Position numbers and translations under genes: made by a program. Source: Typha latifolia (lineage: Eukaryota > Streptophyta > Magnoliopsida > Poales > Typhaceae). From it: a stretch of DNA of 64,000 nt. Numbering within the stretch: the first letter of the stretch is position 1; each line of letters begins with the position of its first letter. The notes under the pieces were generated by a model. It was not told the DNA's origin, did not search any database, and was given only the letters and a program-made list of their open reading frames with translations. Of the stretch, positions 53,106-64,000 are shown one piece after another. Where the stretch lies: NCBI GenBank assembly GCA_019914945.1, contig CM034100.1, positions 14,271,096 to 14,335,095 on the forward strand, written 5' to 3'.

Positions 53106-54219
53106 TGTGGAGAGAATTTCTTACCACTAATTCGATCGCATGAACTGGTGTGGTGGATAGATGACGAATTTGTAGTTGAATTATATATACTTTTGAGAAA
53201 TCAGAAGCCGTGGGGAACAGGTTACCACCGATTCCGAAGTCCTTAACCTTGCTCGGCTGCCACGCCTGCACACATATTTACATCGCTCGGGAGCCAATTA
53301 GAAAATGCCACGTATATAAAAACTTAAAAAGGACTTCACTACACTAGCCTATTGGTTGACCCTGGATTTAAATAGATTTATACTATAGCGTTATATGCAT
53401 ATTAAATTATTTAAGCTTGTTATGGTCCCGTTTTTTAGGAGGATTAGCCTAAGTGTTAAATCTATATATGGAAGAAGTTTAGCTTTTTAGTCAGTATATG
53501 GTTAGCTATTAACAATTTAACATACAGAGAGGTAGAGTTAAAAATATTTGGTCATCTCTCTCCTTATAAATAAATGAAAGATTTTTATCTCTCTAATCCT
53601 ATGATACAATACAATTAAGATTTGTAGAAGAAAAGAGAGATACGAAATTAACTCCCTAAAGTTTTTGTGAGGAGATAGAGAAGACTTTCTGCGTTCAAAG
53701 GTTAATTAATGATTGACCAAGATATGTCTTTTTTTATTACATATTTATTAGCCAGAACATGTGATAATCACATTGAATCAAGATCTAAAGATTAAGAATT
53801 CTAAAGCATGTTGTTGGGATTAATTTTTCCAACTAGTATATGAACAAGTGCAGTTTAGTTCGGGGGGTTGACCTTCATTGATGAACCTGCTGCTATTACT
53901 TATTACTGAAGAAGAAAATAGTAAGATTGCGAGCCCATTCATAAAGCTTGGTCCCATGTTTGAGCCTAATTTAGGCCCATGAATCATAGGGGGTAAAAAT
54001 GTAATTTTGGAAAGAAAACGTTCTCCTCTCCGTCTGGACCAAAATCCGAAAGTCGCAACTTACCGCTCCCTCTACTATCTCTACCGAACCGCCGGCCTCT
54101 TCACATTCTCAAACTCTCCCTCGCAAAACGCCAAAACCCAAACAAGAAAGCATATCAAGTGATGACCAATTCCATATTCTTCGTCCAGACTTTCCTCCTT
54201 CCGTCCTCCCTCTCCTCCA
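53106..54219. other. Divergent promoter region between amidase 2 and the LIN-like gene
   Basis: Apart from the TATA-like element of amidase 2, this is AT-rich spacer. About 54000-54219 becomes GC-richer and is probably the leader of the plus-strand gene. No other gene seen. Confidence 0.5.
53181..53190 (-). promoter_or_regulatory. Putative TATA box of amidase gene 2
   Basis: Minus strand gtatatataa, 76-85 bp upstream of the ATG at 53105. Confidence 0.5.
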
Positions 54220-57200
54220 ATGGCTCCGACCAAGAGCAAACCTCCCATTCCAATGGAGCCCAACGACCTATCCGCCTTCCTCATCTCCACCGTCGGAAGC
54301 TTCCTCCACGACCTCCTCCTTAGGCCCGACCTCCGTAAGCGGCACCGCGAGCAGTGCGCCGAGCGCCTCGCTGCGGCGGCGGCTGACGCCGACGTCGCCA
54401 ACTCTGATGTCCGCTACTCCGAACAAGCCGTCCTCGCCAACCTCGATTGGGGTATCGACGCCGTCGAGGAAGCGATCTCGTCGGCGAGCCACCCCGAGGC
54501 GAGGCTAGCCCGCCTCGACCACGCCGAGCGGATGCTCCGGGTGCCCGCGCTCCTCGACCCCGCCGGATCCACCGCTGGCGTCCCCAACTCCTACCTCTCC
54601 GCCTGGGCCCATCTCCACCTCGCGTCGCTTGCCGCGCTACGCGGCGAGGAGGATGACGCTGCGAGGAACGCTCTTAATGTGTTCGACGTTAATCCCTTCT
54701 TTGCTCGGGTCGACTTCGCGCCCGAGTTGTGGGAGACGCTCTTCTTGCCCCACATGGCGTCTACTTCCGGGTGGTACGCGGAGTCTCGGTATCGGATTGT
54801 TATGGAGGCCGTTCCGGACGCGGCCGACCTTTCGATCACGGCGGAGCAGCTGTTAGACGAGTCGGTGGTGAGTTTGGTGACGCCGGAGCAAGTGGAGAAG
54901 TTGCAAGATTTGGAGAGGAGGTATGGGGAGGCTTTGAATCACAGCACTAGATTGTTTGCTAAGTACTACAAGGAGGTGGTGGACAATGAAACGGTGGTGC
55001 TCCCGCCGATCGCAGAGCCGCCAATGACGCCGCAGCATGAGGGGAGCCGCTCGATCCCCAACTACGTCAAGTTTGGTCCAATCTTGCCTACGAGTGCTGG
55101 GTTTCTGCCTGCTTGCAGGAACAATCAACATAAGGGCGGAGATACGCGTGTTTCTGCACCTAGTGAAGAGAGGTGAGTTTGTCTTATTAATATGATGTCC
55201 TCTATTTCTTTGTTAGATTCTGTTTGATTTTTAATTTCCAAAGCATGGATAAGAAAATAAACTCTTCTGTGCATCAAATTCAACGCGAAAAATTTCATCA
55301 CTGAACTGTCTCATTGACAGCTGTGGGCTGTAATTATCTCCGACTGTAAAGGAGAATAAATATGAGAAGAAAAGAACAATTATCCTCTATTATTAGAATT
55401 AAAATATAAAATGAACTAGAGTTGTGAATAAGCGAGATTTCTAAAAATAAGGAAGCATGGTTTCTAACTTTCTCTGAGAAAACTTATACCTCGTAAACAG
55501 AGTTAATAATGGAATTGAATGGATGTTCTAAAACTTGAGGAGAGATGCAGCACAGTTGAATTAAATCAAGATGCAGCTTTTCTTCATGTACTAAGATTTG
55601 TTGATCTTCTCAAATTGAGGGATGTAGCTATAAACCCAAGAAGCTCAATTTGTAGTGTGAAATTAATTTGAAAATGAAGTTGTAGAAGATGCTCAGAGTC
55701 AAGGATTATCTCTAAGATGCTTTTCTAGTGAAATAATTAAGTGGAAGATTAGACTCGATAACTTTCTAGTAGAGCATCAATCACCTCGAGTATGATAATA
55801 TAATGTGAATCTCAAAGGCATGTTCCCTGTTCTTGTGATCTTAAGGAGATGAGATCTATGTAATTATCCAACTTTGTCCAAATCAAACTACTTCCTAGAT
55901 GCTACTTAAAGGGAGTCCCTCCAATCAGTGGTTGTTTCTTGAGGAGATTCCTGGTATATTGGCAACTAAGGCTTTTTTTACCCAAAATTGATCTTTATGG
56001 ACCAATTATTGTTAGATTTATTTCACTCAAGCTTATTATCAACTCAAGTTTTTAAGATTGCAGACATTAGACTTACATTGACTATAATCTTAACCGAAAG
56101 ACAATTACACTGATCAAGGGAGTTGAAGGACAAGAATCAGAAGACGCATGTCAGAACTAGTGAGCTACTTATAGAGAGGATGCTAATTACATGGAGTATG
56201 CTGATGCCTCAATCATATGGTGAAGCATGGATGCGAGAAGGTTAGAATGGTTAGTTGTGCCATGATACTTTCATCCTTTATTTTTTATGGTTTTGATCAT
56301 TTCTGGCAAATGATCAATTGATTTAGATTTAATAGCTATTGTGGATGGCTGAAATGTGAAAGAAGTCATGGCATTATATGTTAAAAATCTTGACCTTTTA
56401 ATGAGATTGCAACACTATTGCGTAAACATATTGATTGAGCTAGGATGATGAAGTCAATCTTTTGCATTTGAAGTAAAGAAAGGGCATTGTATTTTGAAGA
56501 ATTAGATCTCTATACCATCTACTGCCTAGTTAAGGAACTATGAAACTATATCTCCTATAGTTGTAGGTTGTTTCTTCATCTAACACTTGGTAACCAGAAA
56601 GACCCAATTATTAAATGTGTTATGAACCAGATCTGGAAAGATCTGGACTTAATAAAATTATGATAATTTTATGAGCTGTAGCCTCATGAGTTAGGGTTAT
56701 AATGGCTTTAGTTTTATATGAATCGGAGGACGGAGTGGAAAGTTAAAATTAAAACAGTGGAGGAATGTCAAAACTGGACAAATTGGTAATAATCCGACTT
56801 TGCGGCGGTTGTCGGAGAGTAGCAGATGGCCAAGGTTGGTAGTAGACCACTGTATGGTAGGGTGACTCGTGGAGGTGATGGTAGTTATAGGTTGGAAGTA
56901 AAATTAGGCTTTTAAGTTAGATCTACTCCTAAGAAAATAAACGGCTATAATTATTTACTTCTACTCTTAGATTATATTACTCGTACTCTTAAAATAAACT
57001 CAAGGCTAAAATAAGATTTCAATGCTTAGATGATTGGATGCTTCAACAAAGCAGCCCAACTCTTCGATATATAGAGATCGGGTACTTCGATATATAGAGA
57101 TCGGGTATAATGAGTCCTACTAAGATTAGTCCTAAAAGTTTATCACTTGAATTAGGATTTGCCTTAAATGTTTATATGACTAATGAAACTTGCTTATATT

Positions 57201-60200
57201 TGATTTTAATTGGACTTGTCTTATGTGCTTACATAATTTAACTAGACTTGTCTTAAGAGCTTACATCATAAACTAATTAAAAGATAAATAAACTCGATCC
57301 ATCGAACCTAACATCCTCATAATGTGATCCGACCTGACCTAGTTTGCATCAATATAGTTAGTTTCTAGTCTTTTTGTTTCTTATTATTGGTTGCAACGTA
57401 TATACGAATCTATTGTCCAGCTTATGTTAATCAACCACCTAATGTTTATAGGCAACACATGTTTGGAAAATAAGTGGTAATTCAAGATATGCCTAAATTT
57501 GGTTCAGTGAATAGGAAACATCACATCAGATGCAGGTCGAAAATTCCTACTTGGAATGTTGGGTGTTTAGGAGACACATTCACTACTTCTTTATTACGAG
57601 ATTCACAGTGAAGGTTTTAGAGATGTGTAGCTGGTACTAGGGGAAGTTCATGTACCTTTATACTACCTTGCCTTGTTTTATAATATATATAGTCAGCCAA
57701 CTAAATGAGTTCATATTGTTCATTGGCATCATCTCTGGGACTCTAATTTCTTTATCTTGTTTGGTAGATGGGATCATAATCATTAATCTCTTCTTCTATA
57801 CTCCTGCCATTCACGTCACAATATGGAGTGGTATGGGATGAGACCCTTCAACCATATTTATTTTCAGCCTTAATCAACCAAGTGAAAGGCCAACAGTGTT
57901 AAGTAAACTTAGAAGGAAAAACAGAGGTAGTTTCCTAGGTATTAGGTACTAACCCTTAGCATTCGATAAGAGAACTACAAATAAAATATATCTCTTTATC
58001 AAATTTTTGGGACAGCAAATTTAGTATAGCTTATGTGTTTCTCCTAGTTTTGATATTTTTTTGCTAGTATAAATAATGTCTAAGCCTCTAAGGCTCTTAT
58101 CTAAAAATAGTGAAGTTATGATTCTGTCTCACATTATTTTTCTTTATAGAATTTCTACTTGTTGTATACAACTATACACTTTTCAACCTTAGTTTGACTA
58201 ATAGTATTGTCTACTTAAACAAGTCTGACTTTCATATTTACTCGATCACATGTCAACAGATATATCAACGTAAACTTCACCGAGGAATTGGAAATACCAG
58301 CTCAGCCTCAGCGTCTCATTCATGTAAAGTTTGCATTTTATTCTGAGCCTTTCATCTTATTACAAGCAAATCAATAGTTACACACCATCTTGTGCCAGCC
58401 ATGTTATACTAAGTCAAGAAGAAGCAAACGTGAGCAATTGTACTGGGGGACACTAGATGTGTTAAACCTGTCAAGGTCAACCCTAACTTGATTTGCCAAG
58501 GCCTATAATGATATGACCTATTAGAAGTTAGAACCTAACAAGTTCTATAAAGCCATATTTTATAAAACATATAGTTGTATATTTTATACCTTCTATACAA
58601 ACTACAAAGTATATACACGTTCGAAGGTGTAATAATACATAATTACATACACGTGAAGATGACAACATATATAATATATTCATATATTTTAGTTTACTTA
58701 AATCTTTACTATTAACACTTCTCTAGCGACATATATACATATCATTGTTTCCAATCATGGGTGGGTATTTGCAACATGAACCAGCATGGTTTGGTACTAT
58801 ATTAGTATATTTTGTATGTGTATTTAATGCACATACTAATAAGTGGTTTGTAATTCTATTGTATTATGCATAAATGTAAAATCAACATAAATCTTCTAGA
58901 TGTGCAGATTACAGCATCTTATGTTCTATATGATAGCAGAATGTTATTTTTTATGACTATTAACATAAGCTACAATTGAAATAAGTCTTAATTAAACAGC
59001 TAAGAGTTGTGAAATTTTAGAGGGACTAGAAGAAGAATAACAGAGCTACATATTCATGAATCTTTCTGGTTTTTATTTCTTGTTGTGCTGCTGGATAATG
59101 TAAAAGCAAGTAGGCATTAACTGTCTAGACAACAAGATGGTACAGTCCACAGGGTTGACATGGTGCAGTAAATTGATGCAATGTTCTTGCCTCTTTGAGT
59201 TGGCGGATATTTCAAGTTCATATATCTTCTTTTTTTTTCTCTGTTTTCAGGAGGTGTTGCCTGAAGGAAAGATTTTTGATACTGATTCTAACAGAAGTGA
59301 TTTGGATCTAGATTCTGAAGTAGTCATTCTTAAGCAAGTAGCAGTTAACAACACCAGGTCAGAAGTAGTCAGTGGAAATGTCCAAAAAGTTCCTTTATCT
59401 ACAGCAAAGAGTATCTCTACTTCTCTCAGGGATTATTCTTCTGTAGATTCACCAAGAACGCCGTCTCCTAATCTACCAGTTAAGAAAGTATTTGTTGCAT
59501 CTAAGAAGGAACATGAGCTACTCCTGCTATCCTCTAACAGGTTTGCAAATCGATCTCCAAAGATGTTCTCACCCAAGGGTTCTGGGGAGTCTCTTTCCCC
59601 GGTGTCTTTGTCTCTGAAACTGGCGAAAAAATCTGATGGCCTTGCCTGTGCCTATTCTGTTTCCTCTACATCCGCCCAGGTACCATGGTATCAATGGTTG
59701 ATCTCAATATTGTTTATCCTTCAATCTCATGATGAATTTCTGCTGAGTTTATCTTTTTTCTTTTGAGAAGTTTGCATAATAAATTAAAGAAATGAACTTG
59801 AGAATTTTGCTTCTGTGCATTTGGACTCTCAGAAAATACAGAATAGGTGCAGATACAACTCTTGTAGTTTGCCAAATCAATCTCACGCAAGTAAACACAG
59901 CCAAGTGATAGATGCTAGGTAGCCATCCGACGTGCTTAAAAAAGAACTTAATTTTAAAACATTCATCATGATTCTTAATAATGGATATGATGTTTAAATA
60001 TTGCAGTTATCATGTTGAAAGTGAAGATGAAGCTTGTGAAAGCAGCAATTCTGTTACTTCATTGGATAATTTGACACTTAGAGCAAAACCACCAAAGGAC
60101 TTTGTCTGTCCTATCACAGGACAGCTCTTCAGCAATCCTGTTACCCTGGAGACAGGCCAAACATATGAGGGAAAAGCTATTCAAGAGTGGGTAAGGAGAG

Positions 60201-63200
60201 GAAATGCCACATGCCCAATTACTCGCCAACTTCTCTCATCAACAATCCTACCTAAAACTAACTATGTCTTAAAGAGACTTGTTACATCCTGGTTGGAACA
60301 AAATTCTGATCCTGCCCAAGAGGTTTCTTACTCCGAGACAACAAGATCTACCAGTCCAGTCTTTTCAAAAGAACTTCATGTGGACTCTGCTTCCTTTTCA
60401 AAAATTGATCTTCCTCCCCCTCAAAAGAAACTTGATCATGGAAATGATGGGAGCAGAAGAAACATGAGGAAAGCAGTTTCTTCCGGTACAACTAATATGG
60501 TATCTCAAGCATCCAGTCAAATACTTCTAAATCAATTAAAGCCATATATTTTATGTCTTTGCACATCTGAGAATTTGCAAGAATGTGAGGAATCCTGCCT
60601 TTATATAACAAGGATATTGAAGGAATCGAAATCTGACCATCGAATTCATGCTTACTTGTCCATGCCAACAGTTGTGAATGGTTTTGTTGAAATACTTTTA
60701 GCTTCAGCCAACAGAGATGCTCTTCGAGCATCCATAAATGTTCTTGTGGAGCTAGTTTCAGGTAATGAGGCTGTAGGTGAAACACTCCATAGTGCAGATT
60801 CAATTTTTGGTTGCCTATCAACTTTGCTTATTGATGGCTTGACTGAGGCTGCCATTCTCATTTACCTATTGAGGCCAACATACTCTGAGCTCTCCAATCA
60901 CAATATTGTTCCATCTCTTGTTCAACTAATCATGAATGAAAATGAAAATATGGATACCTTCCGTTTGGGATTGGAGCCCAAGGATACGGCAATAGAAATA
61001 CTACTGCAGATCCTCTCTGATGGAGATGATGATTGCAGGTCAGTCAATGCTTTACGAATTATTTCAGAAAATGGTATTCTTGCTTTGCTCAAGTGCTTGG
61101 AAATATCAGAGAGGAAACTATCCGTCATATGTATTCTTTCAAGCTGCATGCGTGCTGATAAAAGCTGCAGAAGTTTTATTGCAAATAGGATTGAGTTGGC
61201 TTCAGTACTTGAATTATTTCATTCTGGAAATGACAGTACAAGAGATAGATGCATTGATTTTATCTCGGAGCTAGTTTGCTCGAACAGGTCTGCTCTATAG
61301 CACTTTTAATTGCCAATCTTTGTCTTCCATTTATCATTTCAGCTCATATATTCCTGGTTTTCTCAGTTATATGCTTTAGAAACTGAATTCTTGTGATTTT
61401 AGTTTGATATCCTGGGATTGAAATAGAAGCACTGTGTTCACCTCATATATGTGTAGAACAATTACTATTCTAAATTGAACCTCATATTACTTGTTCTTGT
61501 GCTTTAGTAGATAAAAATTGCTATATTGGAAAGAAATATTATAGTTTCCATATATGAGCATGATTTATTTGATTCAATATCTTTCTCATTTCCTCAATGC
61601 AGCATATTTTACTCTCCTCCCTGTTATGCATTATGCAGTACATACAACAATGCAGCTCTGAATGTTGTTCCATATCCTATTCTTTCCTCTTTATCATTCA
61701 AAGAGGCATCTTAGTGTAGGCTCCTGTGATTGCAGGTTTTAGAGAGGGTACAAGATGGACACCCTCTTACTGTATTAATATAGAGGCTTCTGTCACTCAA
61801 ACCATTCCACAAGACTGCATGTTGTGAAGCCTTACTTTCAACTAAGGTTTCTAATGTTTCATCCATTTATATTATGAGAGTACGAAGGGTAGTTGCTTGA
61901 ATTATATTTATACTGTAAAACCATATTGCATCTCATTTATTGAATGTGATTATGTGTTATGCCATCCTGTTTTTGACTTTTTTTCAACTTCCATAATATA
62001 TATCCAAACTCTAGTAGTATGAAATTTAATGACTAATAGTTTTGTAAGGATTAATGATGTTCCTTTTACTCTACTTGACAATTGCTCAACATAGTAGGTA
62101 TTAATTCTTTGTTTTATTTCAGGAGAACATTCAGCAATCAGATTTTGCAGATCATTAAAGATGAGGGAGCATTTAGTACAATGCACACCTTTCTAGTCTA
62201 CCTTCAGACAGCCCCAATAAAGCAGCAACTTAAAGTTGCCAGTATTCTTCTTCAGCTTGATTTACTGGTTTGTTCCAATACCTTAAAAAAGTTAATTTAT
62301 TTTATTGACCCTAACAATGGTGCTAGACCATTTTGTAACTGCATCAATCATTTTTAACAGATTGAACCTCGAAAGATGAGCATTTACCGTGAAGAAGCTA
62401 TTGATGCAATACTGGGAGGCTTAAAATGGAAAGATCTTCCTATTTGTCAGATAGCTCTAGAAACTTTGACTTTTCTCTCTGGAAGGATCACTGTCACAGG
62501 GAAATCTTTAACTGAAGCATGGTTACTCAGGATTGCAGGGATTACTAATCCCTATGATACATTAATGGAAGAAAACATGCAAAGAGTAGAAGATGTGGAA
62601 GAAGAAATGATGGTTTGCTTTCAGAATGTATTCCTTTTAACTGATATGTTCTGTTATCATAATATTTTGGATGGCATGACCTTGCCTCTGTGACTTATTT
62701 GGATGTAGGAAGGCGAAGAGAAAGCTACAAGCACTTGGGAGAGACGAGTAGCATTTGTTCTTTGTAATCATGACAATGGAGTAATTTTTAAGGCACTAGA
62801 AGAATGTTTCATGAGCAATTCTCTAGAAGTGGCAAAATCATGCCTTGTCACCTCTACTTGGCTAACTTACATGCTTACCATCCTTCCTGACACCGGTTTA
62901 ATACCAATTGCCAGTAATTGCTTGCTTGATCAATTCGTTGATGTCCTCCAATCATCAAATAACCATAACGAGAAAGTCCTTGCCACCTTAGCTTTAAAGA
63001 CTTTCATCAGTGATCCAGGTGACACAGATTTTATTAGCTGTTTCTAAACGTTTACTGCCCTCATCTGTTCTCATTGACATTTTCTAACATGATTGCAGAC
63101 TCACTCAAAGGAATTGAGACATATGCCACACAGATTTTTAAGAAGTTGAGGAAGCTTAAGAGCTACTCACTAGCTGTTGAAGACATGTTGAAATTAATAG

Positions 63201-64000
63201 TAAATATATCATCTGTTGACACTGTGAGTAAACGGTATAGTGGTATAGTGATATTAAAATTTCACACCACCAATATTACACTCAGTTAAGTCTTCTGTGT
63301 TCCAGGCAGAGTTTTTGTCTTGCACTGAATTATTAGAGATAGACTCTAGTGCTAATGGTCCCGTCCAGTCCTTGGTCCATTCAAAAGAACTGCTTTTTAG
63401 TGGCCACTCTGATGGAACTATTAAGGTATCTTCATATTTCAGACCTCTTTGTCCTCTCCTCATCTGTATGCATGTCGTTTTTGTGTCTGTAAGCCTGTTG
63501 GTTTGGAGAATTGTCTCCATTTAGCACAACCATTATTGCTCAATCCATGAAATGCATCAAATGAATCTATTTTCCATAAATAATAACCCCTGTTGCTTTC
63601 TCTTGTTACTATAAGTATCTCCATGTCTATGTGTCAAGAAATTTGATGTCATGTTGGCAAATATTTGTTGTATTAGTTAATTAGTGTTTGTCCGCTGGAA
63701 GAGAAAGTAAAAGGAAGTTGTAATATTAATAAACTAAATGATATTCATATTTTTCTTCCTAGGTGTGGAAAACTGAAAAGAGGGCTCTGAAATTGATTCA
63801 AGAAGTCCACAGGCACTCTAAGGCAATCATGTGCTTGTATATTCCAACAACAGGTGACAAGCTTTATAGTGGTTCACACGATAAAACAATTCGAGTAAGA
63901 GTTTCTTCATGCTTAATTTTAACATGGTTTTATTTTTGGGAAGTTCTTTCAGATATCACTGAGCACAAGTAAATTGACAGATGAATAATCTATCGAAAAG
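54220..64000 (+). CDS. LIN: LIN/CERBERUS-like U-box/WD40 E3 ubiquitin ligase (partial at right edge)
   Basis: Supported exons are 54220-55172, 59251-59687, 60007-61287, 62123-62267, 62361-62612, 62709-63018, 63099-63223, 63306-63425 and 63763-63894; the gene continues beyond the window. The N-terminal exon is the LIN-specific domain (CAERLAA, EQAVLANLDWGIDAVEEAI, YLSAWAHLHLASLAAL, IAEPPMTPQHEGSRSIPNYV). A Ser-rich linker follows, then a U-box in exon 3 (PPKDFVCPITGQLFSNPVTL through LVTSWLEQN), helical ARM-like repeats, and the first WD40 repeats (SGHSDGTIKVW, SGSHDKTIR). In legumes this ligase is needed for rhizobial infection threads and works in symbiotic signalling; in a monocot a role in mycorrhiza would be the analogous guess. 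Exon 1 ends in phase 2 but exon 2 opens in phase 0, so an exon of length 3n+1 in the 4-kb intron, or a lesion, must be postulated. Exon 1 is strikingly GC-rich compared with the rest. Confidence 0.88.
57062..57107. repeat. 23-bp tandem duplication in LIN intron 1
   Basis: Two perfect head-to-tail copies of a 23-bp unit beginning cttcgatatatagagatcgg. Confidence 0.9.
57175..57330. repeat. Dispersed repeat in LIN intron 1, related to 9461-9607
   Basis: It shares an ordered run of words with the 9.5-kb insertion, including 'agacttg.ct.aa.agactta' and 'catcat.aa.taattaaaa', and the adjacent 'ataaataaactcga'. This copy also contains an internal near-repeat of its own 'acttgtctta' phrase. Confidence 0.6.

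Noticed and set aside
59137..59250. Extension of LIN exon 2 upstream through the polypyrimidine tract
   Set aside because: Acceptors at about 59168 or 59216 would fix the phase, but would translate the acceptor tract as a Phe run. Implausible.

Overview
The window is nuclear DNA of a flowering plant. It is AT-rich between genes, its genes are split by many spliceosomal introns, and every protein I recognise is a plant family. Several first exons (the LIN-like gene at 54220, both amidases) are markedly GC-rich and become AT-rich downstream. That 5' GC gradient, with compact but transposon-littered introns, suggests a monocot, probably not a grass. This is inference; the species cannot be read from the sequence. 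Exon boundaries were assigned by eye from GT/GC-AG sites, reading-phase continuity and family homology.

Layout. 0-4.9 kb: a decayed LINE followed by a copia-type LTR fragment carrying an array of palindromic CpG-rich boxes, then a large fold-back repeat. 4.9-6.1 kb (+): an FD-type bZIP flowering factor. 6.1-11.2 kb: dispersed repeats, no gene. 11.2-13.7 kb (+): a GDSL esterase/lipase. 14.9-18.5 kb (+): a ROP/RAC small GTPase. 19.7-21.9 kb (-): a charged plant protein of the MSRCFPFPPP type. 23.7-24.2 kb (+): an intronless ATL-like RING-H2 E3 ligase. 27.0-27.3 kb (+): a small secreted two-cysteine peptide. 28.0-30.2 kb (+): a second GDSL esterase with the same exon plan as the first. 32.0-39.1 kb (-): a synaptotagmin-1-like (SMP-C2-C2) membrane contact-site protein in 12 exons. 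41.3-45.0 kb (-): an RMR-type PA-TM-RING sorting receptor. 46.9-53.1 kb (-): two tandem amidase genes. 54.2 kb to the right edge (+): a LIN/CERBERUS-like U-box/WD40 E3 ligase, cut off by the window end.

The neighbours do not form a pathway. The only evident local relationships are two duplications, the GDSL pair (separated by four unrelated genes) and the adjacent amidase pair. I found no convincing new multi-gene system. The most unusual items are a perfect 45-bp inverted plus 44-bp direct repeat in a ROP intron that looks like a template-switch event, three non-canonical GC-AG introns (one where its tandem paralogue keeps GT), a hAT-type MITE with near-intact target-site duplication, the palindromic box array in the LTR, a candidate secreted signalling peptide, and a reading-phase break across the first intron of the LIN-like gene.
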